From assembly GCA_029990175.1 (NCBI GenBank), contig JARKIP010000051.1, positions 930,001-994,000 on the forward strand: a DNA stretch of 64,000 nt. The letters run 5' to 3'. How positions within the stretch are numbered: position 1 is the stretch's first letter; each line of letters starts with the position of its first letter. The stretch comes from Petunia secreta (lineage: Eukaryota; Streptophyta; Magnoliopsida; Solanales; Solanaceae). This document shows, one piece after another, positions 33,119 through 46,064 of the stretch. The notes beneath the pieces were generated by a model. It was not told the origin of the DNA. It did not search any database and worked only from the letters and a program-made list of their open reading frames with translations. The translations under genes and the position numbers were made by a program.

Positions 33119-33472
33119 ATGAAACCATCACACAACACCACTTCCACTCCAGAAGACACAAGCTTCCACAGGTTGAATTCTCCAGTACCTTACCTCTTTG
33201 GTGGACTTGCTGTCATGTTGGGATTAATAGCTGTGGCGTTGTTAATTCTAATTTGTTCTTATAAGATATCCTCAAGGGATCAACAATCATCATCATCATT
33301 ATCTTCTAACAATGATAGTCGTCGTCAAGGTCAAAAGCTAGTGGCGGAGCCAGAAATTGCACTCATACCAGAAATGGAACCAAAGTTTGTTGTGATCATG
33401 CCAGGTGATAACAATCCAACGTGCCTGGCTAAGCCTACTTTCTCAATTCGTCATGCTACCGAACAAGTGTAA
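33119..33472 (+). CDS. GLUTAMINE DUMPER-like (GDU) single-pass membrane protein
   Basis: This is a single-exon ORF of 117 residues. After a polar N-terminus, SPVPYLFGGLAVMLGLIAVA starts one membrane span (about residues 24-48), the GDU hallmark. A serine-rich cytosolic part and the family motif VIMAG follow, here as VVIMPGDNNPTCLAKP (residues 91-106), with Pro replacing Ala. GDU proteins sit at plasma and internal membranes; in Arabidopsis, overexpression raises amino-acid export, and they bind LOG2-type ubiquitin ligases. The frame is open from an ATG at 33014, but that codon lies in the TATA box, so 33119 is the likely start. Length is within the family range. It is the only intact host gene between the two transposon blocks. 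Confidence 0.85.
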   Translation: MKPSHNTTSTPEDTSFHRLNSPVPYLFGGLAVMLGLIAVALLILICSYKISSRDQQSSSSLSSNNDSRRQGQKLVAEPEIALIPEMEPKFVVIMPGDNNPTCLAKPTFSIRHATEQV

Positions 33473-34526
33473 GTGCAGTATCAGTCAGAGACGAATTCAG
33501 AATTTTTATTCAATTGGTGTAAAGAACTAGTTTGACAACTATTTTGTGATAGTTGGTACAGTTGTTGTTCTGCCACGAAACTGCAGAGGTAAATATAGAA
33601 TATTAAATTAGTTGATGTAAAGACTACTGAATTCGCAACTACTTTGTGATAGTTGGTGGTAACAATGGCATATGTTTTGCCTTTTTCTTTCCCATTTGGT
33701 CTTTAATTCAAGAGAATGTATATTAGTAATGAGAAGATATATAGAGGACTCAAGAGAAAAAAAATTCCTCTTTTTTGATATAAAGGTATCATGGGAGATT
33801 GTACTTCTGCTAAGGAATTAACAGGATAGAAGTTATATTCATTGCATAGCTTAAATGCAAAAATAAAGAAGATATTTCTTATCATTATAATTATCATGAC
33901 ATTTTGTAAACTAACTGCCAATTAGAAAATGAAAATTATTATTGCTGCAACATCTGGGGACTTGACGGAAGTTGGTTTAGTATATTTCAGTAACTTCGAA
34001 AACGAAAACCTTCCAATCATTTTAAAAAGTTAGATCAGCAGCAAATAAAGTATACTTGCGAGCTGTAGATTATTCTTAGAATTGTAATCACAATAAAGCT
34101 TATTTCATCCAATGCCTAAAATTAAACTTAATTTTGAAGCAACAACTTATGTATGGTTAACTACTTGATAGTTGATATATACTAGTAAAACATTATTTTC
34201 CTAGCTAAAAATACCGGAATTTCACACATGGTCACGAAGTAAAGTCAAAAGCTATCTCTTGTCTCATATGTTTAAAGGTGAAGTCATCTTGGGGAATTCT
34301 GAGTAACCAGTGCCCTAAGAAAGGTCAAAAAAATGTTCCTCAGGATAGTGTCCCATAGAGTTTTTCTATCACCCTTACTTTTATTTTGATGCATAGAGGA
34401 AAATGGATAATTTTAAGTGTGGGGTGGGAGAGTCTTCCAATAATAATTCCCTTGATTTTTCTTTGTGCCTCAGTTCTTTTCCAAACGATGTATAGTTTGA
34501 ACCAGATATAACGTAGATTTTTATTT

Positions 34527-34531
<5 letters not shown>
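33473..34531. other. Sequence downstream of the GDU gene, nothing recognised
   Basis: The first part is the 3' UTR and contains a diverged internal repeat (AACTA.TTTGTGATAGTTGGT near 33532 and 33634). No other gene or element is clear. Confidence 0.55.

Positions 34532-34602
<71 letters not shown>
34532..34602. repeat. (TA)n microsatellite, about 35 units
   Basis: An uninterrupted TA run of about 71 bp. Confidence 0.97.
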
Positions 34603-34605
<3 letters not shown>

Positions 34606-37600
34606 AAGGATTAGAGTAGTAAAACTCATGTTATCTCTACTTGTGGAGTGTTTTGTATGAATACTTAGGTCGGGATATGTGGACTACATACATTCTTAAT
34701 TATTTTGTATTGTTATGCCTTGATAATTATTGAGTGCCCTTGTGTGGCGCTTAAACTCTGATTTTTTTTACTCTCGTATGTGCTCCATTTGAGTACATGC
34801 TTAGTTACTTCAGTTTGAGAGCTGGAATTGAACCATCTTTAGCGACCGTGCGCCAAGCGCCATGTGTGTGTGAGGCTTTTTATTTGTTATGTGCTTACAT
34901 TATGATGTCTAGAATATGGCGTGAGTATGTACAAAACAAATGGGTTTTGCTCGGTTTAGGTAGTGACATAGGCATTTCTTTGCTAACTCATTAATTTTTT
35001 GCCTACCCAATAAAATTGACCCCAGTTAGCCCCTTTGAGCCTGAAACATTTTCTTTACTAGCCATATTACAAGCCAAACCCCTTGTTCCGATTTGATCAT
35101 ATTTTGTACCATTTTACCTTTGTTGAGCATGTGTGGTTCTTTTGAGCTTTGATAGCTATAGTTAAGGTGGTTGGTTGTGATTGAAACTGTTGGGAAGGAA
35201 GAAAGGTGAATTACTTGGAAAAAACTAGTAGGGACTAAAAAAAATAGAAAAAGAATTTTTAAAAAAATATATAGTATTTTATTAGTGGTGCCTCTTGAAA
35301 GCATAAAAATAAAGGAAAGTTTGGGATGATGAAAATTGGGAGATTAGTAAGATTGGGTTGAAAGAGAGTGAGAATTATGTGATGTACGAGAATGCTCAAG
35401 GAAGGTTAGTCACTATCAACTAAGTGTATCCTATCTGTCCCACAACCTACATTACAATCCATGAAAGTCCTATTTGACCTTAGACCTAGTGAGCCTATAT
35501 TAGTCGAGTCATACACCACGGGCAAACTTATAGTACGTCTAGGGTGACACGTGAACCTGTTTTGGGGAGTTAGTGAATATTGCATTTGTTGGACCCCGAT
35601 AGTTCCTGAAACTTTATGTGAGAATGAGATATTTTTTCTTATTGTGAGGGCACATAGTCTATGAGGCATATATGAAATTATGAGGCTTCTCAATCTGAGT
35701 AGGCGAGTACTATTGAGTCGACTCTTGAGTTAGGAGGTCACGAGATAGGGGGGGGGGGGTGAGAAGTGCATATGCACTGTTCTATGTCTTCATATAAGCC
35801 ATGACCATAGGTAGTATTGCCGCTCCTAGCTATGTTTGGGTTTTGCTAGAGAACGATCAAAGGTTTAAGTGCAGGGTGGTAATGTTAGGCTAAAATTACA
35901 TATATTTCATTTTGTTTCGTCCCCTGTTTAGTTGTATTCTTGCATATTTTAGTTATTAAAAGTTTCATTTGTGCTTAATTTTGTGTTTTTGATGTGTAGG
36001 ATTTGAGACTTACAAAAAAAAAAAAAAAAAAGTGATTTGGAGCTAAAACAGATAACAATGGTGCTTTGATGTTTGATGCCGCACACTAGGCGTTACATCT
36101 AATTCTTGCTGTGTTAATGTTTTATTAAAATTTGAGAATCTCAACTTTAAGCTTAGTGCGAGGCACAAAGTGAGGCATAGGGCCTCACAGAAAGCCAAAA
36201 TTCTGCTTTGATTTCAACTTTGTTTTGGACGAGGATAATTTTGTCCTAGGATTTCACACACGATATAAATACACCTAAAACAAGATGAACTTTTGACATA
36301 GAAGAGAGTAAAGGGAGTATGGAGCATTGCAAAATTGAAGATTACAAGTTTTTTGCTAGAATTTGACAGAACTATTTGAAGCAGTGTGATGCGTTAGCGT
36401 TCTGTGTCTATTTGCGACTCTTTTAGACTAGTTTTCACGTTCTAAAAGTGTTATTATTTGAGTAAATCTTATGTTTATCTCCATGTTTCAGGGTTACAAA
36501 GAATATCAATGCACAAAGTCAAGAGGAATGAAGAAAGAACAATAACAAGTAAACTTTAGCTACATTTTGAAGAATAGGGAGAACAGGCAGTAGCTTGATC
36601 GGCAACCCGCCGAATTGCCTGCTAAAGGAGGATCGAGTTCAAGAGCTCATCAAGTCCCTGTGAAGCTAAGAGGCGAACCGCCGAAATATATGCTGAAAAT
36701 ACTCTGCGAGCCTGCAGAAGCATATGCGATTCCACTGATCATCACAGTGAGCTCAGAAGACATATCCAAGTGTTAGAGCTGTCCGCCGCTGAACCTGCAT
36801 CTCATCGGACCTGCACCGCAGACCAAGAAAATAGAGGAGTTTGACTAGCCTTCGGCGGCCGACCAACTTATTATGCGGCCCGCCGAATGACCGACGATCT
36901 AGCATAAAACATGGCAAAATGGTAATTTGTAAATATTAGCCTTGCTTTCAAACCCATGCCTATATAAATAGGCTGTTATGCCTCCGAGAAAATAGTCCCT
37001 TTTTCAGCTTAAAATATACTTTACTACATTTTTTAATGTTCTTGGAGGCAAAGGAAGGGCTAAAACTTGAATCTTTTGTAAGAATTTCTTTTATTAATCT
37101 AATTCTTCATATGATTCTTGCCATATCATCTCTTACTATGTGTGTGTTAGACCCTAGCATCATACTAGGTATTTATTCATGATGACTTGATGATTTTAAC
37201 TTAAAACTTATTTTTAATTCTGCAATCTATGGGTAAAGATGAATCTAGTTCCCATTCGTACTTTCATTGATTAGGGTTTAAGACACGGCTGTACTTGAAT
37301 CTAACCCTGCTTTCCTTTTATCAGCCTAACGGGGTTGAAAGTCTAGGTTAATGGAAACTAAGGAGAATTTGAGTTACAATGGCTACGACCTACCCCATCT
37401 AAAGAGAAAGACTCCAAAAAGGTCATTCCGGCTCGGGTCCTTGGACTAAGGTTTCTCGCGCCCCATAATTGATCCTAACGGACTTGATGTGCTAAATCCT
37501 CTCGATCCCTAACGGATTTTGAGGAATACATTTGAGGTCCGACCATTTATATTACCCATATGATTTGCAAGGTTAAGACAAGGGTTTAAGTGAAAAGAAT

Positions 37601-38338
37601 CTTGTCGGAATGAGTAAACTCCTAGCCCATTCTCCATATTTGTATCCATGTTAAGGTGTTGAGTTTATTGCCTACTTTTATTTTTAGTTGTCAGTTGTAA
37701 TTGTAGTTAATTCAATTCTTATCAATTAATATTTAGGAATCAATAAACAATTCATAGAACCTGGCACTATTCAATCTAAGATTAATAGATTGCAAGCTAG
37801 CTCCCTGAGAAAATTGACTCTGATTCTAGTTGGGTACTACTATCTTTGACGATCGCCCCATACTTTTATAGGTGAGTGGATTGAGCGTGGATCACTGTGT
37901 TGAATATTTTGCGATTAAATCGAGCTTGACATTTATTATTCATCCTTGTTCAACTATGTTTTAATCGCTTTCAATTGTAGAACTCACAATTGAATGTGTC
38001 ATTTATTCTTTCAAATCCTTGGAAGTGTGTTTTGAGTTAGGGTTAGTTGAATAACGATATTTTAACCCAAATAAGGAATTATTTTTGGAAAAAAGGCAGC
38101 GTAAGTTTTGGAACAATGAACCCTTATTGTGGTCACGACGATGGAGTCTATTTTTATCTTGTGTTAACTTAGAAAAGTAATTTGTGATTGTTATTACTTC
38201 TAATTGGAGATTACTAACGATAAATTAGGAGCTCACAATCATTAGGGATAGTCAAGTGAGAGTGAATGCGTAGAATTCGATACATCACTGCTGTAAGCCT
38301 TTTATTCTTGAAATTTTTCTAGCCATTTTACTACTTGT
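34603..38338. mobile_element. Probable LTR-retrotransposon-derived sequence, non-coding
   Basis: No retroelement protein is encoded. The stretch contains a G run (near 35748), an A run (36013-36030), GC-rich inverted-looking text around GGCGGCC/GCGGCCCGCC (36855-36890) and a TATA-type box CCTATATAAATAGGC (36958-36972). Near 37796-37870 is text (CAAGCTAGCTCCCTGAGAAA, TTGGGTACTACTATCTTTGA) like the 3' part of some gypsy LTRs. I could not find matching ends or a target duplication, so the class and limits are uncertain. Confidence 0.35.
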
Positions 38339-38340
38339 TA

Positions 38341-38624
38341 CTCTACATGTCCCAATTTATGTGGCACACTTTTCTTTTTAATCTGTCCCAAAGATAATGT
38401 CACACTTCCTTATTTGATAATTATTTAATAACACAATTTCTATTTTTTTCTTATTGGACCCTAATACTTTAAAAGTGATAAAAAATCTTTTAATTACTCC
38501 AGTCTATTATCTCTTACTTTTTCTTATATCTAACAAGGATATTTCTGAAATTTTATATGTTAATATCTATTTCTTAAACTATGTGCAACGACAAGCACCG
38601 CCACGTATATTGGGACAAAAGTAG
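38341..38624. mobile_element. Stowaway-like MITE (284 bp)
   Basis: Terminal inverted repeats read CTCTACATGTCCCAATTTAT on the left and CTACTTTTGTCCCAATATAC on the minus strand at the right end. It is flanked by TA (38339-38340 and 38625-38626), the Tc1/mariner-type target. No coding capacity. Confidence 0.75.
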
Positions 38625-38918
38625 TATTAGTTAATAGTTATTTATTTCTAGGTTTCACACAAAAATTATTATAAATTGCTCCTAAAATTATTTCAATGAA
38701 AACTTGATGAAAATAATATTACAAATTAACACTGCTCTCTGTGGGGATTCGAGACCGCCGACTTATTAAACCGAATTATATTTGTAACAACTGCTTAGGC
38801 TTTTTCGAAGGCATAGTTGGATGTGATCACCAAACTTTTGCGATTTCTCTTAAAAGACCTCGTATCATTAAGTATTCACACCTTATATGTAGTTTTTCCA
38901 TATTTTTATCTAATTATA

Positions 38919-39176
38919 CTCCGTCTGTTTCAAAATGGATGACATGTTTCGAATTTCAAGAGTCAAATGAGGTCATTTTGACCGTGAATTCAAACATATA
39001 ATTTTTAAATTTTTTGGAACGATATTTATATATTTAGAAACTACATAAAAATAATATAAGTCACAATAATTAATAATTCAAAATATTTAAAAGATATATT
39101 AAAATATTACGGTCAAAGTTAAACTCGTTTGACTCTCGAAATCCGAAACATGACATCCATTGTGGAACGGAGGGAG
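38919..39176. mobile_element. Stowaway MITE (258 bp)
   Basis: Terminal inverted repeats CTCCGTCTGTTTCAAAATGG and (right, minus) CTCCCTCCGTTCCACAATGG, followed on both sides by GATG.CATGTTTCG. TA target duplicates at 38917-38918 and 39177-39178. Confidence 0.88.
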
Positions 39177-40101
39177 TATAAGACTGTTCGCACTCCCGAC
39201 AAGTAGTTGCTTAATTATCGTCAACTTGGATTTATATACTGATCTAGACAGAGGGTTGCATATATTATCGGTTACAATACCACCACAAATATAAAAGTCC
39301 TTTGCACTGTTATATAAGACTTAAGCACCTAGCTAGAAAGCTGTACAAGTAACCTTTTGTAGGGACTAAAATCTGATTTGACTTGTAAGCCTAGGAGAAT
39401 AATGTTAGAATGTCATTAAGCGAAGGTTTAATTGGATGAAGGTGCAAAGAATGAAGTATTTGAAAGGGAAGAAATCTTGCGTCTTTACGTCAATGATTAA
39501 AGGGGAATTACAAGTCTCACGTTCGAAAGCTGCGTCAATACGCTATGATACTTTCAAACACCTGCTTGCTACTTTTTGGTCTATATCAGCTCCTCTACTT
39601 TCACAAATGCCGCAATTGTTACCGCAAAATTTGTTGTATACAAGTATACAACGCCACGACCTCCGATCCATTTTAAATATGTTTTAGCCTTTTAAATTTG
39701 ATCTACAATAAGTGTTATTTTGATCATTATCGCAAGCCTTCCTCTTTATGATCTAAAAATTTTGAGATGAGGTAAAAGGTATTATGTAGAGAATAAAAGG
39801 TATGACTAAGGGGATGTGGTGGGGAAAAATGTATCACCCATCAAATAGGGTTCGGATTTGAACCTTGTAAATGATCAGTAAATTCTTCCTAGGAGTTTAC
39901 TGTAAACTTTAAACGCTACTTAAAATTATGGCCGAAAGGTAGTAGCATTAGATCATTCTTTCTCCGTCACGGTGTGTTTTATTGGCTTTAATTTCTGACT
40001 AACCCTAAAAGAAATTCTTAGAGGACTTAACTAACACACTGATATTGTAAAATTTTTTATAATCAGTGAAATGAAGCATCACGTTATTGCCTATCTTCAA
40101 A
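39177..40101. other. Intergenic sequence left of the Ogre element, nothing recognised
   Basis: No credible gene. The open frame 39436-39687 (83 codons) shows no family features or coding-like context. Confidence 0.5.
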
Positions 40102-40106
40102 GTATA

Positions 40107-43100
40107 TGTCACGCCCTAAAAAAAAAATTTATATTAAACTGCGGGGTGCGAGTTTATTTATTTAAAGGCTCGTGACTGGTGTTCAAAAAGGTACAAAATT
40201 ATTTAGATAACTCGGAGTCGCCACTTGACATAGTTTAAGGTGTGCCAAGTCACCAAAGGGTACCTTGGAACACCTCTGACTCGTCTAATGGTCTGCGTTC
40301 AGAGATTCGGGTAAGGTTCTCGGTTGACTCTCGGGAAGGTATTAGGCACCCTCGAGTCCTGTGCCAAGCACAGTTGCTTTATTGTCGCAATTTTAATTTA
40401 TTAAATATAGTTGTATTATTTTAATGCCGTTGATTTGAATTTGTGCTTTGATTTAAAAAAAAAAATGTTGTTCTTATCCAACCTCACGGAGGACTGGACG
40501 AATTTACACTTTGATTCAGGAAAAATTTAAAACCGTTATTCTTATCCAACCTCACGGAGGACTGGACAAATTTACACTTTGGTTTATAGTAAATAAATAA
40601 ATAGATAAATAAAATTTATTATACATTTTTTTTCAAACTTACAAAGGGGCTTGTCAATTTTTAGAAGAGTTTAATTAACTTAAAAAAATATCTAATTTAG
40701 AATTGATTTAATCTCAATTTAGCATTCTTTTAGCTAATAAGTAAATTACAAATCATACTTATTATTTGCCTAATCGTATCATATTACCATTCTTATTGAT
40801 TTGACTAATCGTGTAAAAATTTTCTATTTCGATAAAATAAAGTAAGAATGCATCGTTCCCTTTAATCTTCATAATGTGCTAGTCCCTTTTGAAAGAAATT
40901 GTCTATTTTTAATAGATCTCCAAAAATAACTATTTCTACTAAGTGAAAGAAATATTTGTTAAAGAGGTAGGTTGTATGGCAAAGTGGTCAAAAAGTGAAA
41001 GCTACTTGTTAAAAAAAATTTTATTGCTTACAAGTTATCATGCTAACAGAATGCTAAAAAACATTGAGTTTATCAAACTGATTGGGCCCGGTCGAATTTT
41101 AATTCTGTTCCGGCCCATTTAATATTTCTATCTCCATATGGCACAATCTGATTTTTGTAAGTCATTTGTATGATTCAACCTAAGTTTTGCCTAACATTAT
41201 TTTTAGCAACAAAAAAGAATTTATAACATGTGATAAGCATTCGGCGAGATTGAGTACATTTATCTTGTTGAAACTTAGGAAAAAAAAGGGGCAGCTCTAG
41301 AATTTCTCTTTAAACATGCTCACCAAAACATAAATTTACCAAGACAAGCATAATAAAGTTGTTATGGTGAGTAAACTATCCTAACATGGCCATAATTATT
41401 TCAAGATACAAGTTAATAATGAGCAGAACTTGGACCTCAAAAAATATGCTTGACTTCATTCACTTTTCATAGCCAAATATTCAAGAAAAAGATAAATACA
41501 AGGTAATGTTGTGTTTACCTAATAGCAAGACCTTAAGAGTAAAAATGAAGCTCCCACAAGCTTAGAAATGAGACCCGAAACGCAGCACAAATCAGCACCC
41601 TTGACAGCCCTTAGAACAGCCTTTCAAACTCCTATATAACCCCTTAAACTTAAAGATTTATGCTCCAAAAGGCCTATGAAGTAAAGGCTTTTGGTTCTAA
41701 ATCTCAAACTTTAAGCTCACTATTTTTTTTCTCTATCTTTTGCTCTCAATTTTAATGCTATTTTCAGCTGGTAGTTTCCTCTTAAAGAGGGTAATAAATG
41801 CCCTATTTATGCTGAAAATTGAAGGCAAAGGGGTGGAGTGTGGACTTGTACAAAAGTACAAGCCCACACCCTACACTTGAGTGCTTTTAGTCCCATTTTT
41901 TCAAGCAAAAGTACAGCAGCTGTACACCTACTGTTTCAGCTACTAAACACAGTCCAAAAGGCTGAAATTGTACAAGTAGGGTCCTCTAAAGGACCCCCAT
42001 TACTTATTACATTAACTAGAAGGAAACCAAGACCAAACTAAGACAACTAATCAGCCCCAAGACTAACCAGAACTAAAACAAACCTATACTAACTAAATGG
42101 AACCAAAAGGTAACCAAATTTTAACTTAAAACTAAACTGCAACCAAACAAAGTCTAACTAAATTAGCGCAAGTTCATTTTGGACCTCACTTCTAACTAAA
42201 CAAGTCCTAGGATTACTCTTAATGCCTCTTAGTAAGCCAAACAAGATCACAGTTTTTCTACTTGAGAAAAATGGAACAAAAGTGCATGATTTACAAACAG
42301 GAACATAAGACATTTCTTGAAAATCAACAAGAAAGCGAACTTTTCAATAACAAGGGAAGCAGTTTCATACTTCAACACAAACTAGAAGAACAATTCTGGA
42401 TGATTTTCAACAGAAAATAGTCATGCTCCGAACACATTTTGGATATAGTATTTACTATCTCTAAAGCTCTAAACAATAGCATTCCTAGTACTAACATTAT
42501 CTACATAAGCTGAAAGAGAAAGAACAAACCCATTAGAGCGCTATACTACCAATTTCCATTGTGTCGCTGCACTGCCTCGTCTCGCTTTATTAAAACATCA
42601 TCATCAACAAGCCTCGCCACGCTGCCTAAACTCCAAATCATCATCACCAGCCCCGGCTTCAAAACAATCATCATCACAGCCTCGGCTTCAAACAAAAATC
42701 CCACCATACTCCCTCGTATTCAAATTGCCTCACCCACAAACTGCCTCCATAAAACAGCCCCCTCTCCTCCTAAGAAATGCAAAACAACACCATACAAAAC
42801 TCACATCCCCTCCAAAATCGTCATCACAACAACAACAAAAAACAGAAGAAGAAAAATGAGAAGAAGAAGAAAAAATAAAGAAAAACAGAAACGGGAAACC
42901 GAAAAGAAACGAGCAGGGGAGAAAAGAAATTAAGGGAACGGGGTGATGGGGTAAGGGTAAGGGAAAGAAAATAGAGAAAAAACTAAAAAGAACTCACCAA
43001 ATTTGAAGTTTGACCAAACTTGAAAACTCGATCTACGAAAATTGGACCACCTTTTGAGAAAACTAATAGCGGAAACGGAAAGAGGGGGCCGAGATCTATA

Positions 43101-43512
43101 AAATGGTGTATTTTGGTATTTTTCCGGCCACCGGAGGTGGTGGCCGGCCGGCGGCCGAGTGGCGGACCCGCGGCAGAAGAAGAATTCCGGCGGGTGGTGG
43201 AGTTTTGGCAAGGGCTCGGCCAGTCAAAGACTTATGGGGGTGTGAGGGAGTAAAAAATGAGGGATTTGGTTTATATATTGTGAGTGTGGGCCGGGTTATA
43301 GATATGGGCTGATGGGCCAATGTATTGGGCTGCATTGTTTTTACAAATAGCCATTTAAAAGGCACTACGTACAAAATTAATAAACATAAGATCACATAAT
43401 CTACACTAATCATCACAATTAAACATAGATTGCAAATAAACACATAACAAGTAACTTTTGTTAATTTAACATCCTAATTAAAGATAAATTTAGTCAAAAT
43501 TAGGTGATTACA
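40107..43512 (-). repeat. Ogre 3' LTR
   Basis: 3,406 bp. In plus-strand reading it runs from TGTCACGCCC to GGTGATTACA. Differences from the other LTR seen by eye are five substitutions (near 40813, 40825, 41023, 41894 and 42217) and one base in an A run near 40455. The GC-rich hairpin GGCCACCGGAGGTGGTGGCC lies near 43124. The ORFs inside it occur in both LTRs and show no protein features. Confidence 0.96.
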
Positions 43513-43525
43513 GCTGCCCCTCTTT
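43513..43525 (-). other. Ogre polypurine tract
   Basis: On the minus strand, AAAGAGGGGCAGC abuts the 3' LTR. Confidence 0.85.
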
Positions 43526-43616
43526 GTTCGGGAACACGAAGAGTTTTCGGACAAAGAAGTAATCAAAACTAATTTTGGCTTTTCGGTTCTAGCCGAGAAC
43601 ATGCTTTTCAAAATGG

Positions 43617-43697
43617 TGACCGTACCTTGAATTTCGGTTCTAACCGAGAACAAAGTTACCTACATATCCCTGGACTAAGGAATCAGGTCAGTGTAGT
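43617..43697 (-). repeat. Stem-loop module copy 1 in the Ogre 3' UTR
   Basis: Plus-strand text GACCGTACC ... CCTACATATCC ... GGAATCAGGTCAGTGTAG. CTACA can pair with TGTAG around the conserved GGAATCAGGTCAG. Its partner copy is at 46065-46133. Nearby, TCGGTTCTAGCCGA and TCGGTTCTAACCGA form two further small hairpins. Confidence 0.7.
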
Positions 43698-44084
43698 TCC
43701 TTACGTGCGGTAGCTGGGACTACCGCATTCAAACAGACACTAGATTCACTAAGACTCACTAAGACAACCCTAGACACTCTAGACTACTTAAGACAAACCA
43801 GAGGCTCTTCTAGACACACTTGGGGCTGATACTAGACACTCTAGACTACTAAGAGGCTGTCGCTGCTGATTACTGGTCGCTTGCTGGTGGTCATTGCTTT
43901 ACAAGGAATGGAAATGCAAGGGAAAATGTAAAATTACAATCCCTAGCCTAAATCTTCATGCTTCCTTGAGGTGAATCTTGGCTTGAAAGACAGCTCCATC
44001 GCCCGTTGTATGGGCAAGCATCATCTGAAACTTGAAATGGTCGCACTTGTTTCAAACAGGTCTTGACTTGAAGCTGGGGATGGT

Positions 44085-45045
44085 CGCTATCTTCGAGCAG
44101 GACTAACTTGAAAAGGGAGTGGTTGCTATCTTTGAGCGCAAATGACTTGAACTACATGTGAGTGCTATCTTCTAGCAAAACTGACTTGAAAGGAAAATGA
44201 TCGCTATCTTTTTAGCAGATCTTGACATAGAAAAGAAATGACGCTATCTTTGAGCGGAACTGACTCGAAAAGGAAATGATCGCTATCTTTTAGCAGATTC
44301 TGACATGGAAAGAAAATGACGCTATCTTTGAGCGAACTGACTCGAAAAGGAAATGATCGCTATCTTTTAGCGGATCTTGACATGGAGAGGAAATGACGCT
44401 ATCTTTGAGCGAACTGACTCGAAAAGGGAATGATCGCTATCTTTTAGCAGATCTTGACATTGAAAGGAAATGACGCTATCTTTGAGCGAAACTGACTTGA
44501 AGAGGAAATGATCGCTGTCTTTTGGCAGATCTTGACACGGAAAGGAAATGACGCTATCTTTGAGCGAAATTGACTTGAAAAGGAAATGATCGCTGTCTTT
44601 TAGCAGATCTTGACACGGAAAGGAAATGACGCTATCTTTGAGCGAAACTGACTTGAAAAGGAAATGATCGCTGTCTTTTAGCAGATCTTGACACGGAAAA
44701 GAAATGAAGCTATCTTTGAGCAAACTGACTCGAAAAGGAAATGATCGCTGTCTTTTAGCAGATCTTGACACGGAAAAGAAATGAAGCTATCTTTGAGCAA
44801 ACTGACTCGAAAAGGAAATGATCGCTGTCTTTTAGCAGATCTTGACACGGAAAAGAAATGAAGCTATCTTTGAGCGAACTGACTCGAAAAGGAAATGATC
44901 GCTATCTTTTAGCAGATCTTGACATGGAAAGGAAATGACGCTATCTTTGATCGAACTGACTCGAAAAAGAAATGATCGCTATCTTTTAGCAGATCTTGAT
45001 ATGGAAAAGAAATGACATTGTGTTTTAGCGGGAATTGACTCGAAG
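44085..45045 (-). repeat. Tandem array in the Ogre 3' UTR, about 12 dimers of 77 bp
   Basis: About 25 half-units of 37-40 bp alternate between two types: GATCGCTATCTTTTAGCAGA and GACGCTATCTTTGAGCGAAC (first 20 bases). The dimer period is 76-79 bp. The outer left units are more diverged than the centre. An open frame at 44367-44771 on the minus strand only translates this array. Confidence 0.93.
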
Positions 45046-45895
45046 AGAGAATGGAGTTCCGTCTGACATCTAGCGCAACTATCCCAGTTCAAGTGGTCCT
45101 AGCTCTTTCTTAGCAACATAGCAAATGTCACACTTACTTTCTGCATCGTGGATACATCCTGTTTCGGATCTTGCAAATAAGCTTAGTGACTCTTGTTCTA
45201 TTCTTCACAGTACTGTGGGATGAACAACGCCTAAAGCTTCTCCCAAACGTATCCACTCTTCATGATACAATTTTGGTATGTCGTCCTTCCGGCCTGATGT
45301 GCCGTGCTGGGCTCCAATTATCAATGTTGATCATGACTTGCTGAGAACTTTCCCATTGCCGAGGGTGTGCCCTGCTCGCTGGAATTAAACCTGAATCCTG
45401 AAAGACAGAGTTTTGCAATTTTCTTTTGTTGCTCATGTGAGGTTAGCGCCGAAAGGGCGAGGAATTAATGGTGAGGCAAGATGTACAAAATGGAAATAAA
45501 AAAAATTTAAGGGCGAAAGTCGTTTGGACAGGGAACGTCTTTCTGAAAAGGGAAACTTATCTGGCAATATACTGGCAGCCTTGATGATCATGACATGTAT
45601 CTTGGATGACCCCGTCCGATCAGTGCCACTTGTTTGTTGAGAGTTGATCCACGGAAGATATCAAACCATAACCAAGTTGAGGTGACTCTCAAGTCGACTA
45701 GTAGCGCCCTTTCGGGTTTTCGCCAACTAGCCTCTCTCTTTGATCTTTTTCCTCACTGTTTGTCTTGCGGCGCCTTCTCAGGTTTTCACCGACAAGACTT
45801 CTTTCTTTTCTCTTTTTTTTTTTTTTTTTTTTTTTCAATTCAATTTACTACACCAACATCTCTTGAAAAATGTGAATAGATGATACAAAAATAAT

Positions 45896-45949
45896 AGAAG
45901 TTTGTTTTTATTTTATTTTATTTATGAAATAAAATAAAAACAAACTTCT
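45896..45949. repeat. Perfect 23-bp inverted repeat with 8-nt loop
   Basis: 45896-45918 (AGAAGTTTGTTTTTATTTTA...) and 45927-45949 are exact reverse complements around the loop TATTTATG. It lies in the Ogre 3' UTR between the tandem array and the pol stop. Confidence 0.95.
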
Positions 45950-46064
45950 GCCCCAGTTTAGCATGAAAAAGGGAATCTAAACTTCCTTTGATGTTGGCCG
46001 CAAACTTGGAAGCAAGTTTTGCGTCAATAAAAGAAAACAGGGAAAGAGGAATTTTTTTCTTATT

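Noticed and set aside
35406..35693. 95-codon minus-strand ORF
   Set aside because: No domain, biased composition, and placed in LTR-like non-coding repeat sequence.
39846..39870. B-box-like GGGTTCGGATTTGAACC
   Set aside because: No A box at the right distance and no flanking duplicates, so neither a tRNA nor a SINE could be supported.
42559..42933. 124-codon ORF rich in S, T, K and R (identical copy at 59915-60289)
   Set aside because: It lies in both Ogre LTRs, is low complexity, and has no domain or promoter; a chance frame.
44367..44771. 134-codon minus-strand ORF of repeating 25-26-residue units
   Set aside because: It only translates the 77-bp tandem array of the Ogre 3' UTR.
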